A stretch of DNA of 64,000 bases from Eopsaltria australis (taxonomy: Eukaryota > Chordata > Aves > Passeriformes > Petroicidae): NCBI GenBank assembly GCA_034509425.1, contig JAVTVJ010000012.1, positions 8,095,001 to 8,159,000 of the forward strand. Reading direction: 5' to 3'. Below the pieces are notes generated by a model. That model saw only the letters and a list, made by a program, of their open reading frames with translations. It was not told the DNA's origin and did no database searches. Within the stretch, counting starts at the first letter, position 1, and every line of letters starts with the position of its first letter. Shown piece after piece: positions 47,165 to 59,696 of the stretch. A program made the position numbers and the translations under genes.

Positions 47165-47574
47165 CCTCTCCAGTGTGCTGAAATAGTGAGTGCCCCACAT
47201 TGACACCAGGGTCATTAATGGCTGTCCCACAGGCTCCATGTTCCCAGAGAAAGTCATGTTATTGCTGCCATTTTGTGGCTTCCCAAATTCTGGCACAAAG
47301 AAAGCTGAACTTTTGCAGTAGATGTTTCAGGCTTTTGTTGGCCTAAGGAGTCCAGTGTCATCACCAGGCTGAAGTTTGTGGCTCTTCCCAGCTTCAGCTT
47401 CAACTCCCACCCATCCTTTTGACACATGGAAAGAGGATAAAATCTGAGCATGTTGTAGTACAAGTCAAGGCTGTTGCTCAACACGCTGGACAAGTGAAGC
47501 TGGATGTGGATGTGGAAGTCCACTTCAGCAGCAAATAATTTGGCTTTGTCATGATTCAGGCTGCTCTTAACTTC
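47165..47574 (-). pseudogene. coding-like fragment of unknown protein, frame-disrupted
   Basis: I do not recognise the gene. The minus strand from 47574 reads without stop to about 47257. It has codon use typical of real exons (many third-position C/G; GAC TTC CAC ATC type runs) and an alternating hydrophobic pattern such as FHIHIQLHLSSVL, WELKLKLGRATNFSLVMTLDS and STAKVQLSLCQNLGS. Near 47255-47290 the sensible reading appears to move one frame and continues as NNMTFSGNMEPVGQPLMTLV to a possible donor GAGAG|gtgatt. The beta-strand-like alternation is reminiscent of large lipid-transfer (apoB/vitellogenin-type) proteins, but that is only an impression. It could be an exon of an unannotated gene, a pseudogene relic, or chance. 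Confidence 0.3.
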
Positions 47575-49900
47575 TCATTGCAGATGGGGTCAGAAAGTTC
47601 TTTTGCAGGACCTGCAGTGACCCAAGCCTAGCTCTTTATGTTCCTGGAAATAATAATGAATACTTGAGAGAAGATCCCCTTCAAGGATTGTGTCACTGTC
47701 CCCACTTACAGAGGGACAAGGAGAAGCCATGGGCTGCCTTGCAGGGGGTTAGCTGGCAGTTCAAGGGCCTCAGGATGACAAGCTGGTGTGATGGGTCCTT
47801 CACAAGAAATCCAGTTTTTGGCATGGGAGAGCTTTTCCTGGGCCCAGCATCCCTTTGGAGCCAATATTACCGCAGGGAGAGGGCAGTTCGTGCTCTAGGG
47901 AAATGCCTGATATGGCACTTGGATGCCAAATCCTCCTGCCCCCTGTGCTGCACTGCAGCCTTTGTCCCCCCCAGCCATGGGCAAAACAAACCTGGTTTCT
48001 GGCTCTCTTGAAGGAATTACAAGGCCATCCCTATGGCTTCTGCAGGAGCAGGGTTTCTGGCAAAATGTTGAAGAATTACTGATTTATTGGGACAAGCAAA
48101 TCTCCAACAGCACATCACAAAGTTCTCCCTGTTGATCTGAATATAGTGGATAAAAATGAAGAATTTACAGCTTCTATTTACATTTCTGTTGTTCAGTTCA
48201 AGTTTTACTTCTTGTGTCCAAAATAGGCAAATAAATGGAGTTTTTAATGAGCTTCTTCCCCACTAGTAATGTCCCAGTAGCTTTGTCTGGGTGGATGTGA
48301 CTCCCAGAGTGTTTCCAGTCTCACTGCTGACCTAGGAATGGTTCAGTCAGATCACCTGTAGACTCTGGACAAGTCAAGGGTATCAGTCTCACTGTGTCCC
48401 AGTTTTCCTTTTCTGATGTAAAATACAGTGTAGCATTTGACAGTTCCACCTTTCTCTATGCCTGGAAAACAGCTTCATGCTAAAGGAGAAATAGTCTTCC
48501 AAAGTAAGAGAGTGGACTTGTTTGATAGGGACCGTCTTTATTTCTTTGCCATCAATGTCTTATTGTTCTGAGACAAATCCTTTGGTCCCAAAATACAAAT
48601 ACTCCCTCTCAAAAATAAGGCTATTAATGTGTGTGTCACATTAAATGGAAAGTATCTATTGATATTTTTCTAGAGTACTGATAAAATAAATGACAGAACA
48701 GCTTTATAACTACCTCTAAGCAAATATCTATGTCTATCTGTATCATAAAGAGCAGATCCTGGTTTCAAATGAATTTGCATCTTGTAATTGATTCTTTTTT
48801 TAAAACTGCATTAGGCTAAAGCTGCAGCATGTGTTTGTAAGAGAAGACTTTATGAATGTCCACAGCACCAGGAAAAGCTCAATCAGAATTCCCTTTTACT
48901 ACACACAGGATATGGTCTTCATCCAGGAAAGACAACATGAATGATTGGTGGATTTTTATGTCTAATAAAGCATTAACTGTGATCTAAACTTTTCCTGCAG
49001 TTAAAGTATTTAAATGGCTCTTTCCTGTGTGGATTCTCTGATACTCTCTCCTCTACCCGGCTGTTTATTTAAGACAGAAATTGCAGGAGCATCCTATCTT
49101 GTGATTTCTCCCTCTCAGTCAAATCTGCTTGAAACTGGTCCATGAGTTCAAAAGTTACTATGAGAATAGCAGTTAGAGGTGCACAAACACACACATATAC
49201 ATTGACCACATAGGCCTTTTCACCCAAATTAAAAATAGAAAACCAATGAAATACACAAAAACTACTTTAAAAGATGAAGGCTTAGACTTAGGCTGGAGAG
49301 ATGCTTTTTTTCCCTCTCCAGTACTACCCATCAGTGTTTTGCTGTCTGGGCTCAGCACACTGGTGGGGTGCAGGGTAGCCCACCAGCCCTGGCAGTGGTT
49401 TCTGTGACATGAACACCAGGCAGTTGTACCACAACCCCATTCCCGAAAGGACTAGGACAGGGGGTGCAGCTGCTGCCTTTGGGGAGGAAAAGCTGCCAGT
49501 CCTGCCCTTGTGTCTTGGCTGCCACATCATCATTTCCACAGAAAATTTCACTCCAGGGAATGCCACTGCCCCCTAACTCATGTATATTGATACCACAAAT
49601 AACCATGGAAATGGGACTAAATCAAGACTCAGATTGAAATTTCTGTGAAAATTTGGATCAAAATTCTCATGGCAGGGCCAACTGGGAGCCTCCAGCTTTA
49701 GTACTTTGGTGACATGCCTGCAAGGGTTTGTCACTCTTTCCTCACAGGACCTTCCCCAGGACAACAAACCCGCTATCCTGTAAGGCACCAAATCTCTCTC
49801 TCTTACTGAAGATGATGCACCCTGAGAGACCTCAGTGAAGCACAGATTACCCAAGCAAAAACCATCAGGTCAGTTTAGCAAACAGCAGCTTTTTGCAGGA
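47575..49900. other. intergenic, no supported gene
   Basis: Mixed composition. Several 60-115-codon open frames occur on both strands (for example plus 47664-48011, minus 49573-49854), none with recognisable domains or clear splice sites. If 47165-47574 is part of a minus-strand gene, further exons could lie here, but I could not delimit any. Confidence 0.5.
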
Positions 49901-50189
49901 ATGTGACCTGCTTGTCATTGTTTACCCAAAGCCTAGGATTTCTCAACTTTGCAGAGAACCGTTTTCATTCCACCTGCTGCCTGCCACAAAGGTGTAGTTG
50001 TGCTGCCAGGTAAAATGGAGACGGCTGCAGAAAAGCACCCAGACTGCATCAACAAAAGGTCCTAAACATGAGGGAAACATCAAAAAATAAAAAAAAAGCA
50101 GGAGATGTAGCTCAGCCAATGCAAACATGTAAGAAACTCTGCAAGGGCTCAGAAGAGAAACCAGATTGCTGTTGAAATAGCTGGTTAAC

Positions 50190-50700
50190 ATTTTGTCTGG
50201 AAGCACAGCTTCAATAAAAATAGGTAAGGAAACCAGCTAAGGACCCCCAATGGCAAACATATTTATTGAGAATCCAATAAAAGTCTCAGAACAAATAGCC
50301 TGAAGGACCTGTAGACACAGCCTCTGCTGTAATAAAAATGCAATACAAGGCATCAGGGAAATGGTAAGGGAAAAGGGCTGCTCCATGAGAAAACCAAACA
50401 AGAATCCCAGAGCGTGAGGCCTGGAGACACAGGCTGGGATGTAATAAAATAACTGCCATTGGGGAAAAAGAAAGAAAAACAAAACATCTAACAAAGGCAC
50501 AAAGAAGCCCCAGATACCCCAGCTAGTCTAGAAAATCACCACAAGTTGCCGTAAAAACACATGGGAAAATAGGAAAAGAGTAATGGCTGCAAAGCGATCA
50601 ACTCCTGCAGGTACCTAAGGGCAGCGCGTAGGCGAAAGTCCACAGGAAGCCATGTCAGCTGCAGTAAACTCTGAGGGTGCCTAGGAGACAAGGCTGTAAA
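50190..50700. repeat. degenerate tandem repeat, about 112-bp period
   Basis: The word CACAG/CACAA recurs at 50204, 50316, 50428 and 50540, exactly 112 bp apart each time. It is followed by GTAATAAAA-like text (50213, 50331, 50441, 50551, and a weaker GTAAAC at 50664). Between anchors the units are only loosely alike. Read on the minus strand it gives hydrophobic open frames, but the period is not a multiple of three and stops interrupt, so a coding role is not supported. Confidence 0.5.
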
Positions 50701-51218
50701 AGGTGACAAAACAGCAGCCTCAGAGGGGCTAAATCTCTGCATGGGAGAAAGATTTACTTTAAATCCAAACCTCACATTGCACGGAGCTGCGGTTTTTGTT
50801 TTATTTATCTTGGTCAGCAAAACTTTTTGGTAAGTACAAAAGATGCTGGAGAATTTCTATCATAAGTGCACAGGAAAAATTGTTTTCAGAGACATCTGCT
50901 AGCTCAAAGGTTTGATCTGTACCCACATATTGTGAATTTTCATGTACCACAAAAGCAGCCAGAAAAATGCGCAATTATCGTTAAAGGCATTGTCATGTTA
51001 AGTACAGTTAATGAAAATTATATAAAAAGAAGGGTTCATAAGAACAAGCACGATTTTTTAAGTCAAGTGAGTAAATTGAGAAAAGAAGGTGATTTCCATT
51101 TCCTGGCCTCAGTCACACGCTGTAGGTCACAGCCATAAAAGAGCAGTTGCCATCGAAAGGTGAAGGAAGACCTGCGATCTCAGGCTGTGCGTGCTGCAGC
51201 GCTGCCTGGAGAGCACAA
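50701..51218. other. intergenic, no supported gene
   Basis: Contains a 90-codon plus-strand open frame (50866-51138) without recognisable features. Otherwise nothing was seen. Confidence 0.5.
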
Positions 51219-51421
51219 AGGACAGGACAGGACAGGGCAGGACAGGACAGAACGGGACAGGGCAGGACAGGACAGAACGGGACGGGACGGGACGGGACGG
51301 GACAGGACGGGACGGGACAGGACGGGACACGACAGGACGGGATGGGACAGGACGGGACGGGACGGGACGGGATGGGACAGGACGGGACACGACAGGACGG
51401 GACGGGACAGGACGGGACAGG
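51219..51421. repeat. GGACR pentamer minisatellite with 60-bp higher-order repeat
   Basis: About 40 tandem pentamers of the GGACA/GGACG type. A block starting gacgggacacgacaggacgg occurs at 51321 and again 60 bp later at 51381, and gatgggacag recurs 30 bp apart, so longer units have been duplicated within the array. Long open frames on both strands (RTGQD or SRPVP repeats) are by-products of the stop-free repeat. Confidence 0.97.
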
Positions 51422-51729
51422 CTGACGTCTCAGCCTCTGGCAATCCAGCACACCGTGCTGCAGAGGGGCAGGTCTGCACACACACTTTTCTGAGCTGCCC
51501 CTCGTTCTACCATCAGTGGGCAAGGGCAGCATTTGACAGCTCTCTGCAGGGATGCCCTCAGGACAAGCCAAGGTGCAGACCTCACCTGATTTTCTCCCAA
51601 GAAATGCCAGCCTCAGAGGAGCTGCGGCAATCGTGCCACAAATAATACAGGTCTGCAATGGAGATTTGTGTGTCTCTTCAAAAATTTATTCAATCCATAT
51701 TTAGGGGTTTTGCTTCTTAAAAAAAATTT

Positions 51730-51730
<1 letters not shown>

Positions 51731-51803
<73 letters not shown>

Positions 51804-51806
51804 TAC
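51731..51806. repeat. compound CA/TA microsatellite
   Basis: About 20 CA units pass into about 9 TA units and an imperfect CA/TA tail. The minus-strand open frames here (VCVCVC/IYIYIY) are artefacts. Confidence 0.97.
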
Positions 51807-54800
51807 TTCTGGAACATTCGCAGAATTAATTTGCTTAGATATGTCCTGGAAGTTGGCAGTAACAAACTACTGTTTTTTACACGCCTCTGAATTAGGACAC
51901 CTAAAGCTGACAGTGCTAGATCCTTCATTGCTGACAAAGAATTATGTGCTTTTTCAACAACAGGTCTTCCACCTGCTTGTCAGCTCTGCCCCTTGCACCA
52001 ATCACTTTAAACCACCCACACTTTAGAAATTGTCCTTCCTGAGCTGGTCTGCCTGGGCTGCAGAGTCCTAGGATTTCCTGGGCACAGGGTTTAATGTAGA
52101 GGATATGGAGTTAAGATTTATTAATTAATCCCCAGCCAAGTGTGTAGTAAGCTGTTCCTCACAGCTTTGATCTCTCCAGTTCCCATCAATAATTTGGGGT
52201 AAAATCTGCCCTTCTTGTGTAATTTACAGTGTTGCTCCCTTTCAAGGACACTTCAAGTTCTAGACACTTCTTCCAGCCCACCTGAGATAGATTTGTCCAT
52301 CACTATCCAGGCAGCTTCCATGTGCTGCTATGCCACGGAGTGCTCCAAGGACGTGGTGGTGTCTGCAGTTCACCAAGGCACACGTGCAGAGGTGCTCTCA
52401 CCACACGCAGGTCTGGAAGGAAGGAAGCCCAGAAAGACCACTTACAGCAGAAGGGTTAAGCTCAGACAGGTTAAGCTGTTATGTCTGTGGTCCAAAAGAG
52501 TGGTGAGGTGAGCTCATTCCATCAAGTCTCTTGCTAATCTGGTGCTCTCATGGGTGTGAAATATTATCAGCTGTTAGAGTTATTAACCAGTGTTAACCAG
52601 GTAATGCGTGCACTGAGCTATATTTAAGGTTAACTGTGCCATTAAGGGCTTACAAACTCAATTAGAGATTTTAGTGCTCAACAGTTAATGATTAATTTCT
52701 GCAGATGTCCTGTTTCCAATTACTATTCATATATAATGTAAGCAGCATGGCATCACACTTCAACTCAGACAGACCAAATTTTTTAGTGTATATTTTAGAC
52801 CAGCAGAAGGTTTCCCTTAATTGCGTAATACCAATATTTAGTATTCCTGGAGTGTCTTTGAAATCCCTTTTAAATCCCAACTATTTTCACCTTTCCTTTT
52901 CTATTTTTATCACTTTTGCCCACGTCACTTGTGCTCATCTGACCTCACAAGGTTACAGAAATGTTCTCTGCATTGTGCCATGACCCAGCTGCCCAACAGG
53001 AAAAAGAACTGCTGCAAAGTGGTCCTTCTGATCCCCACAGTCACAGGGAGAAACTCAGGTTTTCTTTCTAATCTCTCATTGGAAATGACGTGGGAAGCTC
53101 ACAGCCCCCAAAGTGTATGGAGGAGCTCAAATGCAGATTTAAAAGCCTACATTTGATCCTGCAGAATTTGGAATTTTTAAGCAAAAAAACCCCTCTTGTA
53201 AGACCAACTCTGATAAGAGAAAGCTTAAGTAAATCTGCAGAGGGAGTTAAGTGGAAAGTTCTGAGTCCTGAAGTTACACCCAGGTGGAAGGAAACTTGCT
53301 GCTGTCAGTAAAGAGAAAGAGTGAATAAATCAGCTCTCAACTAATGAGTCAAATAAATTCATAACTGGAATCACCCATTAGGAAAAATCAATTACTTTCC
53401 ATACAAGCAATTGTGATATTCCTCCTGAGAAGGACACGAACACATACCTAGCTCTGCAAATAAATCTATGCTTATCATTAAATCTAAGTTAAAAATACAA
53501 TTAAATTGAAAATAAATATGAAATGCCTTGGGAACTACTCATGAGCTTGAAATTCAGTCATTTAACTGCAATGTTGAATTGGGGCCTCCGGGAGAAAAAG
53601 AGCCCAGGGAGATGCACACCACACTAGGCTTGCAAAACCCTACAAGATGGTTTCACAAGCCCTTCCAGCCTTCTGATGGCTGCACTGTTATTAAAAAGGC
53701 ATGTCCCACCTCTTCTACCTGCCATGCTTCCCCAGCACAGCAACTAACCATGTTGTTTGGCCAACTGCATCAGCAAACTGATCTAGACAAAAAACAATCT
53801 TCCATGAAGCCCAATAATTTTCACATGGGTGTGTTCCTTGACTCATACGACTGCAGGTGCTGTCCCGCAAAATGGAGGGGTGGGAGGACAGGGTGATCCC
53901 ACTTCTTCTGGTGGCTACAGAGTCATCAGCTGGTCAAGCTGGTAAGGAAACTCCATGTGCTATGAAGCCCTGTTACAGAGTTTGTGTCATTAGGAAAATA
54001 TTTGCAGTTACTTCTGACCTGTTTTATTGTGTATGAAATTGTGGCTCTTTGAGTCATTCTTTCAGGTACAAGAGCTTTTTGGATGATATCTAAGGAGATG
54101 TTGTTCTTTGACATTTACAGAGGTGCAGTGTCAGTGCCTCTTATGGATATTCAGGTTAATGTTAGCCTGTAAGACACCCAGTGATAGAGATCTGCTTTTC
54201 TTCTGTAAGAAACACCAACAGGAGTAATGAACCCCAGTGGTGTAAGCGTGCTCAGCCATTTTAAACTGGGAAAGATTTGAGCAAGAGATTAACAGAAGAG
54301 AGATATAACTCCAGCTATTAAATATAAAAGAGGCAATTCTAGGTTCATATAGTGGTATATCAAAAAATTATCATGGATGGGAATAACAGATGGTTGGGGT
54401 TCAGAATTTGTCTAGATGTCTCTGAAGTTTTGGGGTGGGATCCATCCTTCTCAGTGCTTCTTGCTCCACATCTCCCACTGAAATACAGACTATTGAGCAC
54501 CTCTAAATGCCCCCCACCAAGTCCCCAGAGGGGAGAGACTCACCCACACAAGCCTGTAAATGGAAGGCAAGGGAGAGGAGGAATGAGGCATGCATGACAG
54601 ATATTCATCATGTTCTTCAAAGCATCACTGGATGAGGTTCACATGGGTTGCGTGAGTATGAGCAGTATGGAACACATCCAAAACCGAAGGATTCATCTAT
54701 TAAAAGACAATGTGTGGCTGACTTTTGCTCTCATTTAAATTACTGGAAATGAAGGAACAGACAATCCTGCTTAAGGAGCAGTTTTCACTTAGCACTTTCA

Positions 54801-56560
54801 CCTTGATGAAGATATTTAATTATATCAGGCATTTATTTTACAATGGCAGTGTCACCTCTAACCAAGACCAGGCCACCAGAGCAGAGAATAACCCCAGCTC
54901 CCTACAAAGAGACAAAATCAACTGAGGAGTTGAAAAGGTTTCTCAGACCTCATAGGATTTTTCCTTGCTTTTTTTTTCTCTCAGTAGAAACTCAGAAAAG
55001 CACTCTAGTGAATGGCAAAGTGTCTCACAAATATCTTGAATAATTTGGCAACCGCAATGTTTCACATCTAATTTCATTACAGCACATTGAATGTTTTGGG
55101 GAGTTTTACAATGGTTTTTGCACCTTTAACAACATGTTGATTATTGCATTTTGAAATAACTCACTTCTTTAAGAATAACTTAAGTGAAAATTTCATTTAG
55201 AGTTGCAACACCTGGAGAAAATCAACATCATGTGACCTGTAGGCACTTCTAAACAGGAAATACTCCATTTATTTTTTTAGCTGTGTTTGTGTAATAAAGT
55301 CTAGCATCCAAGTGTGAGCAACACATTTTCTCGTTTTATTAAACAGCATGAAAGGATTTATTACTTCTCCACTGAATGCACTTCTGGCACCAAATGGAGC
55401 TGGACAATAATTGTCAGGCACTGAGTTTAACATTACGAGAAAACACCTTTGGTGGAGTTCAGAGTTTATTGTATAATGAAAAATACACCTAGATGGTGAA
55501 GCTTCCTTTGAGAATTTGTTTGGTGAGTATAATCTCAGGTACTGCTGCTAATAAATTGGATTCTCTGAAACAGAAATTAAAGTACTGAAATAATATCTAA
55601 GACAGTTATTTTTCTTTTCCTCCTCCAGCCATGCAAAGTTCCCTGAGAAGGAAAATAAAAACAGAGGGAGTGGAGAACATTTCTTTCACCACTCAGCAGG
55701 TTAGGGCTGTGAGGTGCTTGCAAGAACCATGTCCCACATTTACATCTTTTCTCCCTTTCTCCTCTGATCTTTCTCGAATGCTCAGGCTGCTCCTGCTCCT
55801 GTGGTTCCACCCCTGGCCAGAGAAAAGCTTGAAGGACTTTCGTCTCTCTCTTTGTTTTATTCGCTGTATTGCAAGGGAAAAGTTGCCCCAGCCAGGGCAG
55901 GAACCTTGAACATCAGCTTGGCTGGAGAGAAAGTCAAGCAGTGTTTTGCAGGTGTGCAGCATCCTTGTACCCTCAGAAGTTCCCCAGGAATGGAGACAGA
56001 TGAGAAGAGAGATGTGGTAAAAAAGATGCAGTAAAAATTGAAGTCCTGCACTTCAGAGGATGAGCAGCGGGGATTGATCTGCAGCGCTCTGGTCTGAGTT
56101 CCCTGCAGCTCATACAGGCAAAGGTGGAAAATGTGGCAGTTTTATGCTCTCTTGACTCAATCACAAATGACTGCTCGAAGTTGAAATAATAAAAAGGCCC
56201 TGTGTATCTCTAGGATCCAAGGCTGACAAATTCTCCCCAATGTCTCTGTGGAGAATTGCAACACTCAGTATTTGATTTGTTTTCCACTGAGACTGGCAGG
56301 GCATGTGTTACAGGTTTCAGGTTAACTACAGGAATGGGAAAAAGCTTTACACAATCTCCAAATTAGGGGCTCTAACTAATGAAAAGCTCTCCCATTTACT
56401 GCCTTCCTCGGTGCAGGACAGCAGGCTACAGGCACCCTGCCATGTCCCGCTGGGGAGTGCAAGAAGGTGGGGAGGAGAGCAAGGGTGGGACTAGTCCCCT
56501 AAGGCAGGGAAGCACTAAAATCATCTTTATTGCCACAGTCTTTCACACGCCCTCGTAGTT
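51807..56560. other. intergenic, no supported gene
   Basis: No exon, RNA gene or transposon was recognised. Open frames up to 122 codons (53528-53896) lack family resemblance and splice context. Confidence 0.55.
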
Positions 56561-56599
56561 ACCTGTAAATTGGGTTATATCCAGGAAGCCTCATTCTAT

Positions 56600-56790
56600 T
56601 CCGCACCGAGCGGCCCTGCGGTGCTGCTGTGGCACTCCCACCCATCCCAGAGCGTGCCCGGGCCCCGGCCCATCCCGAGATGCTGGCAGGCGCCAGAAGA
56701 GGGCAGCGGTGCCCAGGGCTCCGCGCTGCCCGGAGAGCGCGCACCGCGGGCGGCAGCAGCGCTCAGCGACCTCCGCGGAGCCCCCGAGCC
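56600..56790. promoter_or_regulatory. small CpG-rich patch with CTCF-like motif
   Basis: A GC-rich segment, dense in CpG, set in otherwise AT-rich intergenic DNA. It includes CCAGAAGAGGGCAG at 56693-56706, which fits the core of the CTCF consensus (CCASYAGRKGGCRS) with one mismatch. It could be an insulator, or a small CpG-island promoter for a non-coding or alternative upstream transcript. No TATA box and no convincing first coding exon were found. A CR1 copy begins about 200 bp downstream. Confidence 0.4.
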
Positions 56791-56999
56791 ACGGAGGGCA
56801 TTAAAGGAGATCTGTATCAGCCATCGGGACTCTGATGTGCTGCTTTGCTGCGGTTCATGTTGCCCGTGACGGGCAGATGGCACATGAGCCACCAGACACG
56901 CAGGCACTCATTTTCAACCCCACGACTGCACTGCAAGCCGTTTCTTAAGGAGATGGAGGTTTTAAGGCCAGAAAGGACCTTTATGGTGAGGAGCAAAAG

Positions 57000-57281
57000 T
57001 TTTAGTAGGGCCTGTTGCAATCGGGCAGGGAGTAATAGTTTCAAACTAAAAGAGGGTAGATTTAGACTAGTTAAAAGGAAGAAATTTTCCACAGTGAGTG
57101 TGGTGAAACACTGGCACAGGTTGCCCAGAGAGGTGGGGGGATGCCCTGTTCCTGGAAACATTCAAGGCCAAATTGGACTACACTCTGAGCAACCTGATCT
57201 AGTTGAAGTTGTCCCTGCTCATTGCAGAGAGTTTGGACTAGATGACCTTCAAAGGTCACTTCCAACCCAAATTATTCTAAA
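57000..57281 (+). mobile_element. CR1 LINE 3' fragment, sense
   Basis: It carries CR1 landmarks in order: agggtagatttagactag, aaggaagaaattttccac, cactggcacaggttgcccag, the segment after acattcaaggcc, and the 3' end aggtcacttccaacccaaat then attattcta. It is 5'-truncated and non-coding; the start is approximate. Confidence 0.9.
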
Positions 57282-59000
57282 TAGCTCTTACTTGCTTACT
57301 TTCAGTTGCTTCTTCTGAGTTTAAATGATCCTTTTTATTTGTGTGTACTGCAAAGCTCACTGGCAATGCATGAGAACCACAGGTGAAGCAAACTGGCAAC
57401 AAAAGAAAAACTTGTCTACTGGTCTCTGGTTCTCACAGAAGGAATATAGTAAATCACAGTCAGTAAATACATTTCAAAATAAAATAAATCTTGAAAATTG
57501 TGCTTTTACACATTAATGTCTCAATGCAGAAAACAGTTATGCATATGATTGATATTACCACCCTGATAATCCCATTTTGGCATATTAGCTGTAGGTATTT
57601 GCATTTTTATAGAAAGCCACGATCAGAAACCACAATAAGGTCTTTCAGTTCTACCTTATTTAGGCAAGCTGCAGGATTTTATGTCCTTACGAACGTGTGG
57701 ATAAATGACATTTTGAGGAAAATTACTATAATTAATAGATATTATAGGATCAAGACCTGGTTATAAATAACAAGGTCATTGCTAAAAAGGGGATAGTTTC
57801 CAACCAGTTTTAAAGTTTGTCTAGCAAAAATAGGCCAGGCCATACTAAATGGTGTTTCAGGCAATTCTGAAATCAGTTTGGAGGAATTGATTTAGAACTT
57901 ATATGAGATGTATCATGAAATTTTACAACCTCAGGGAGCTCAAATCACATTTATCTGATTCTGCTCTGAATATGAAACTTTGGCTTCAAAAAGCAGAGTA
58001 ATAAGTGACCCTCAGAAATCAAATGCAAGAAAGAAGTGGTCAGAAAATGTCCTGAAAACAGTTTTTATCTTATGGGATAGGTATGTATGGCATGAATGAA
58101 TGGCAAACTTCTGAGGCAGATCTTAGGGGCATGCTAATTACCTTCATAATCCTGGCTCCTCACAGATCATAGATGTCTCCTTGGCAATCAGACCCTGGAG
58201 TCACTGATAAAGGCTTCATTTGGCTGGGAAATGACTCCTGAGTATTGCAGTTGCACACACAAAGGTACATACTGTATGAAGGCCTGTTCCTATGGAAAAG
58301 TGCTGCTGGGACTCGAGCCATTGCTTATATTTGTACTTGGTCTGTTTTTTCATGAAGTCTATCCAGTGTGATACCGGTGATAATTCTTGCCAGACTAGAC
58401 AGCTCCGTGCCTGGACACTGTTCCCAGAGACAGAAAAACCTAGCCTGATAACTCATACTGGTGAGACTGAAATGTGATAGGAGTAAAAATAATAAGTATT
58501 TTAAACTATGTGTCTACTTCCAAGTTTCTACACAGGAATCTAGAGCTGGCACTCCTATAACATTCTGACAGAATGGACATTGCTCCTGTCTGACGATTTC
58601 AGCAAAGCAGCTGAGCATGTGCTTAGATATGAACGATGGCAGGAATGGAGGGAGAGAGAAAAACATGATCAAATGTGGCTATTCTTCCTAGGTGGGCCTG
58701 GACCCTGGAGATGTTTGGGATGAGGAGATGATCCTTAGAAATCAGGTAGTTACATTAGGGTTAGACAGAAAAATGTTACCTCTCAAGAAAAGAGGGAATT
58801 GGAAGGACCTATCTTGTACTGACAAAATATATAACAATACATATATAAATACATAACCAGCCTCCAAGACAAGTCCTCTCCAGCATCATCCCCATGGAAT
58901 GGCATGCACATGTCAGTAATTCCATCATCTCAGTGTCTGGTTCTAGTGCAGGAAGAGGTTAATTCCGCCTCAGCCTTTACAAAGTAAAAGCTCTTGTTAT

Positions 59001-59029
59001 TTTTGTTTTGTTTTGTTTTGTTTTTTTTT
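59001..59029. repeat. TTTTG repeat
   Basis: About four TTTTG units followed by a T run. Confidence 0.85.
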
Positions 59030-59672
59030 AAACTGTGTGAAGAAAGAGGCAGGCTTTAAATATTTGCGTAGGCTGCTTGGCAACAGATTGCATGCGATCT
59101 TTACGAAAACAATGAGCTCTCATAGAATTTACATTGTTTGAACTGGGTGCTAATGGCTCCTGACCAGTGTTCAGTGGCTGGTCTGTGGGAAGAAACAGGG
59201 AGAGAGGTGTTATATTGTGCATTGTGTGCTGCTGCTCCAGCTTGCCGAGAAAGAGGGCTGGCAGAAGTTGAGGACCAGGGCTGGAATAAAGCCATGACTT
59301 TTACAGCACATGAAATGCATGAGGTGAGAGCTGACACTGGCTGTGGTTGTGCACTCAAGGCCACTGTTGGGTTAAGTCTGCACACACGACATGGTGCTCC
59401 CAGATATAACTGATGGCCGCAGGCCTGTCTCCTTTGGTCTCAGGAAATAGCAGCGTTCCCAATATTTTTCCTTCAGAAATGACGTCTACTTGTCTGCAGC
59501 AATGGCACTATTAAGCAGATTGCAATCCTTTCCCTATCAGCTGGGAACTGATTTAAAACTGATATGTCATCTGTTCAGCTGTTCAGGAAAGGTAGAGCAT
59601 TCCTGTGCTGGCAGTTGTTCAAAAATCATTGAAATCAGCTCAGAAATGATGTCTCAAAGCAATAAGCACTAC

Positions 59673-59696
59673 TTTGTTTGTTTGTTTGTTTGTTTT
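59673..59696. repeat. TTTG repeat
   Basis: About five TTTG units in tandem. Confidence 0.9.

Noticed and set aside
51113..51658. 161- to 181-codon open frames with RTGQD or SRPVP repeats
   Set aside because: They are by-products of the stop-free pentamer array and appear in several frames on both strands.
53528..53896. 122-codon plus-strand open frame
   Set aside because: No recognisable motif, domain or splice context.
56560..56910. First coding exon of the expected neighbour CLMN
   Set aside because: The CpG-rich patch was inspected, but no frame resembles the calmin N-terminus or its calponin-homology start.
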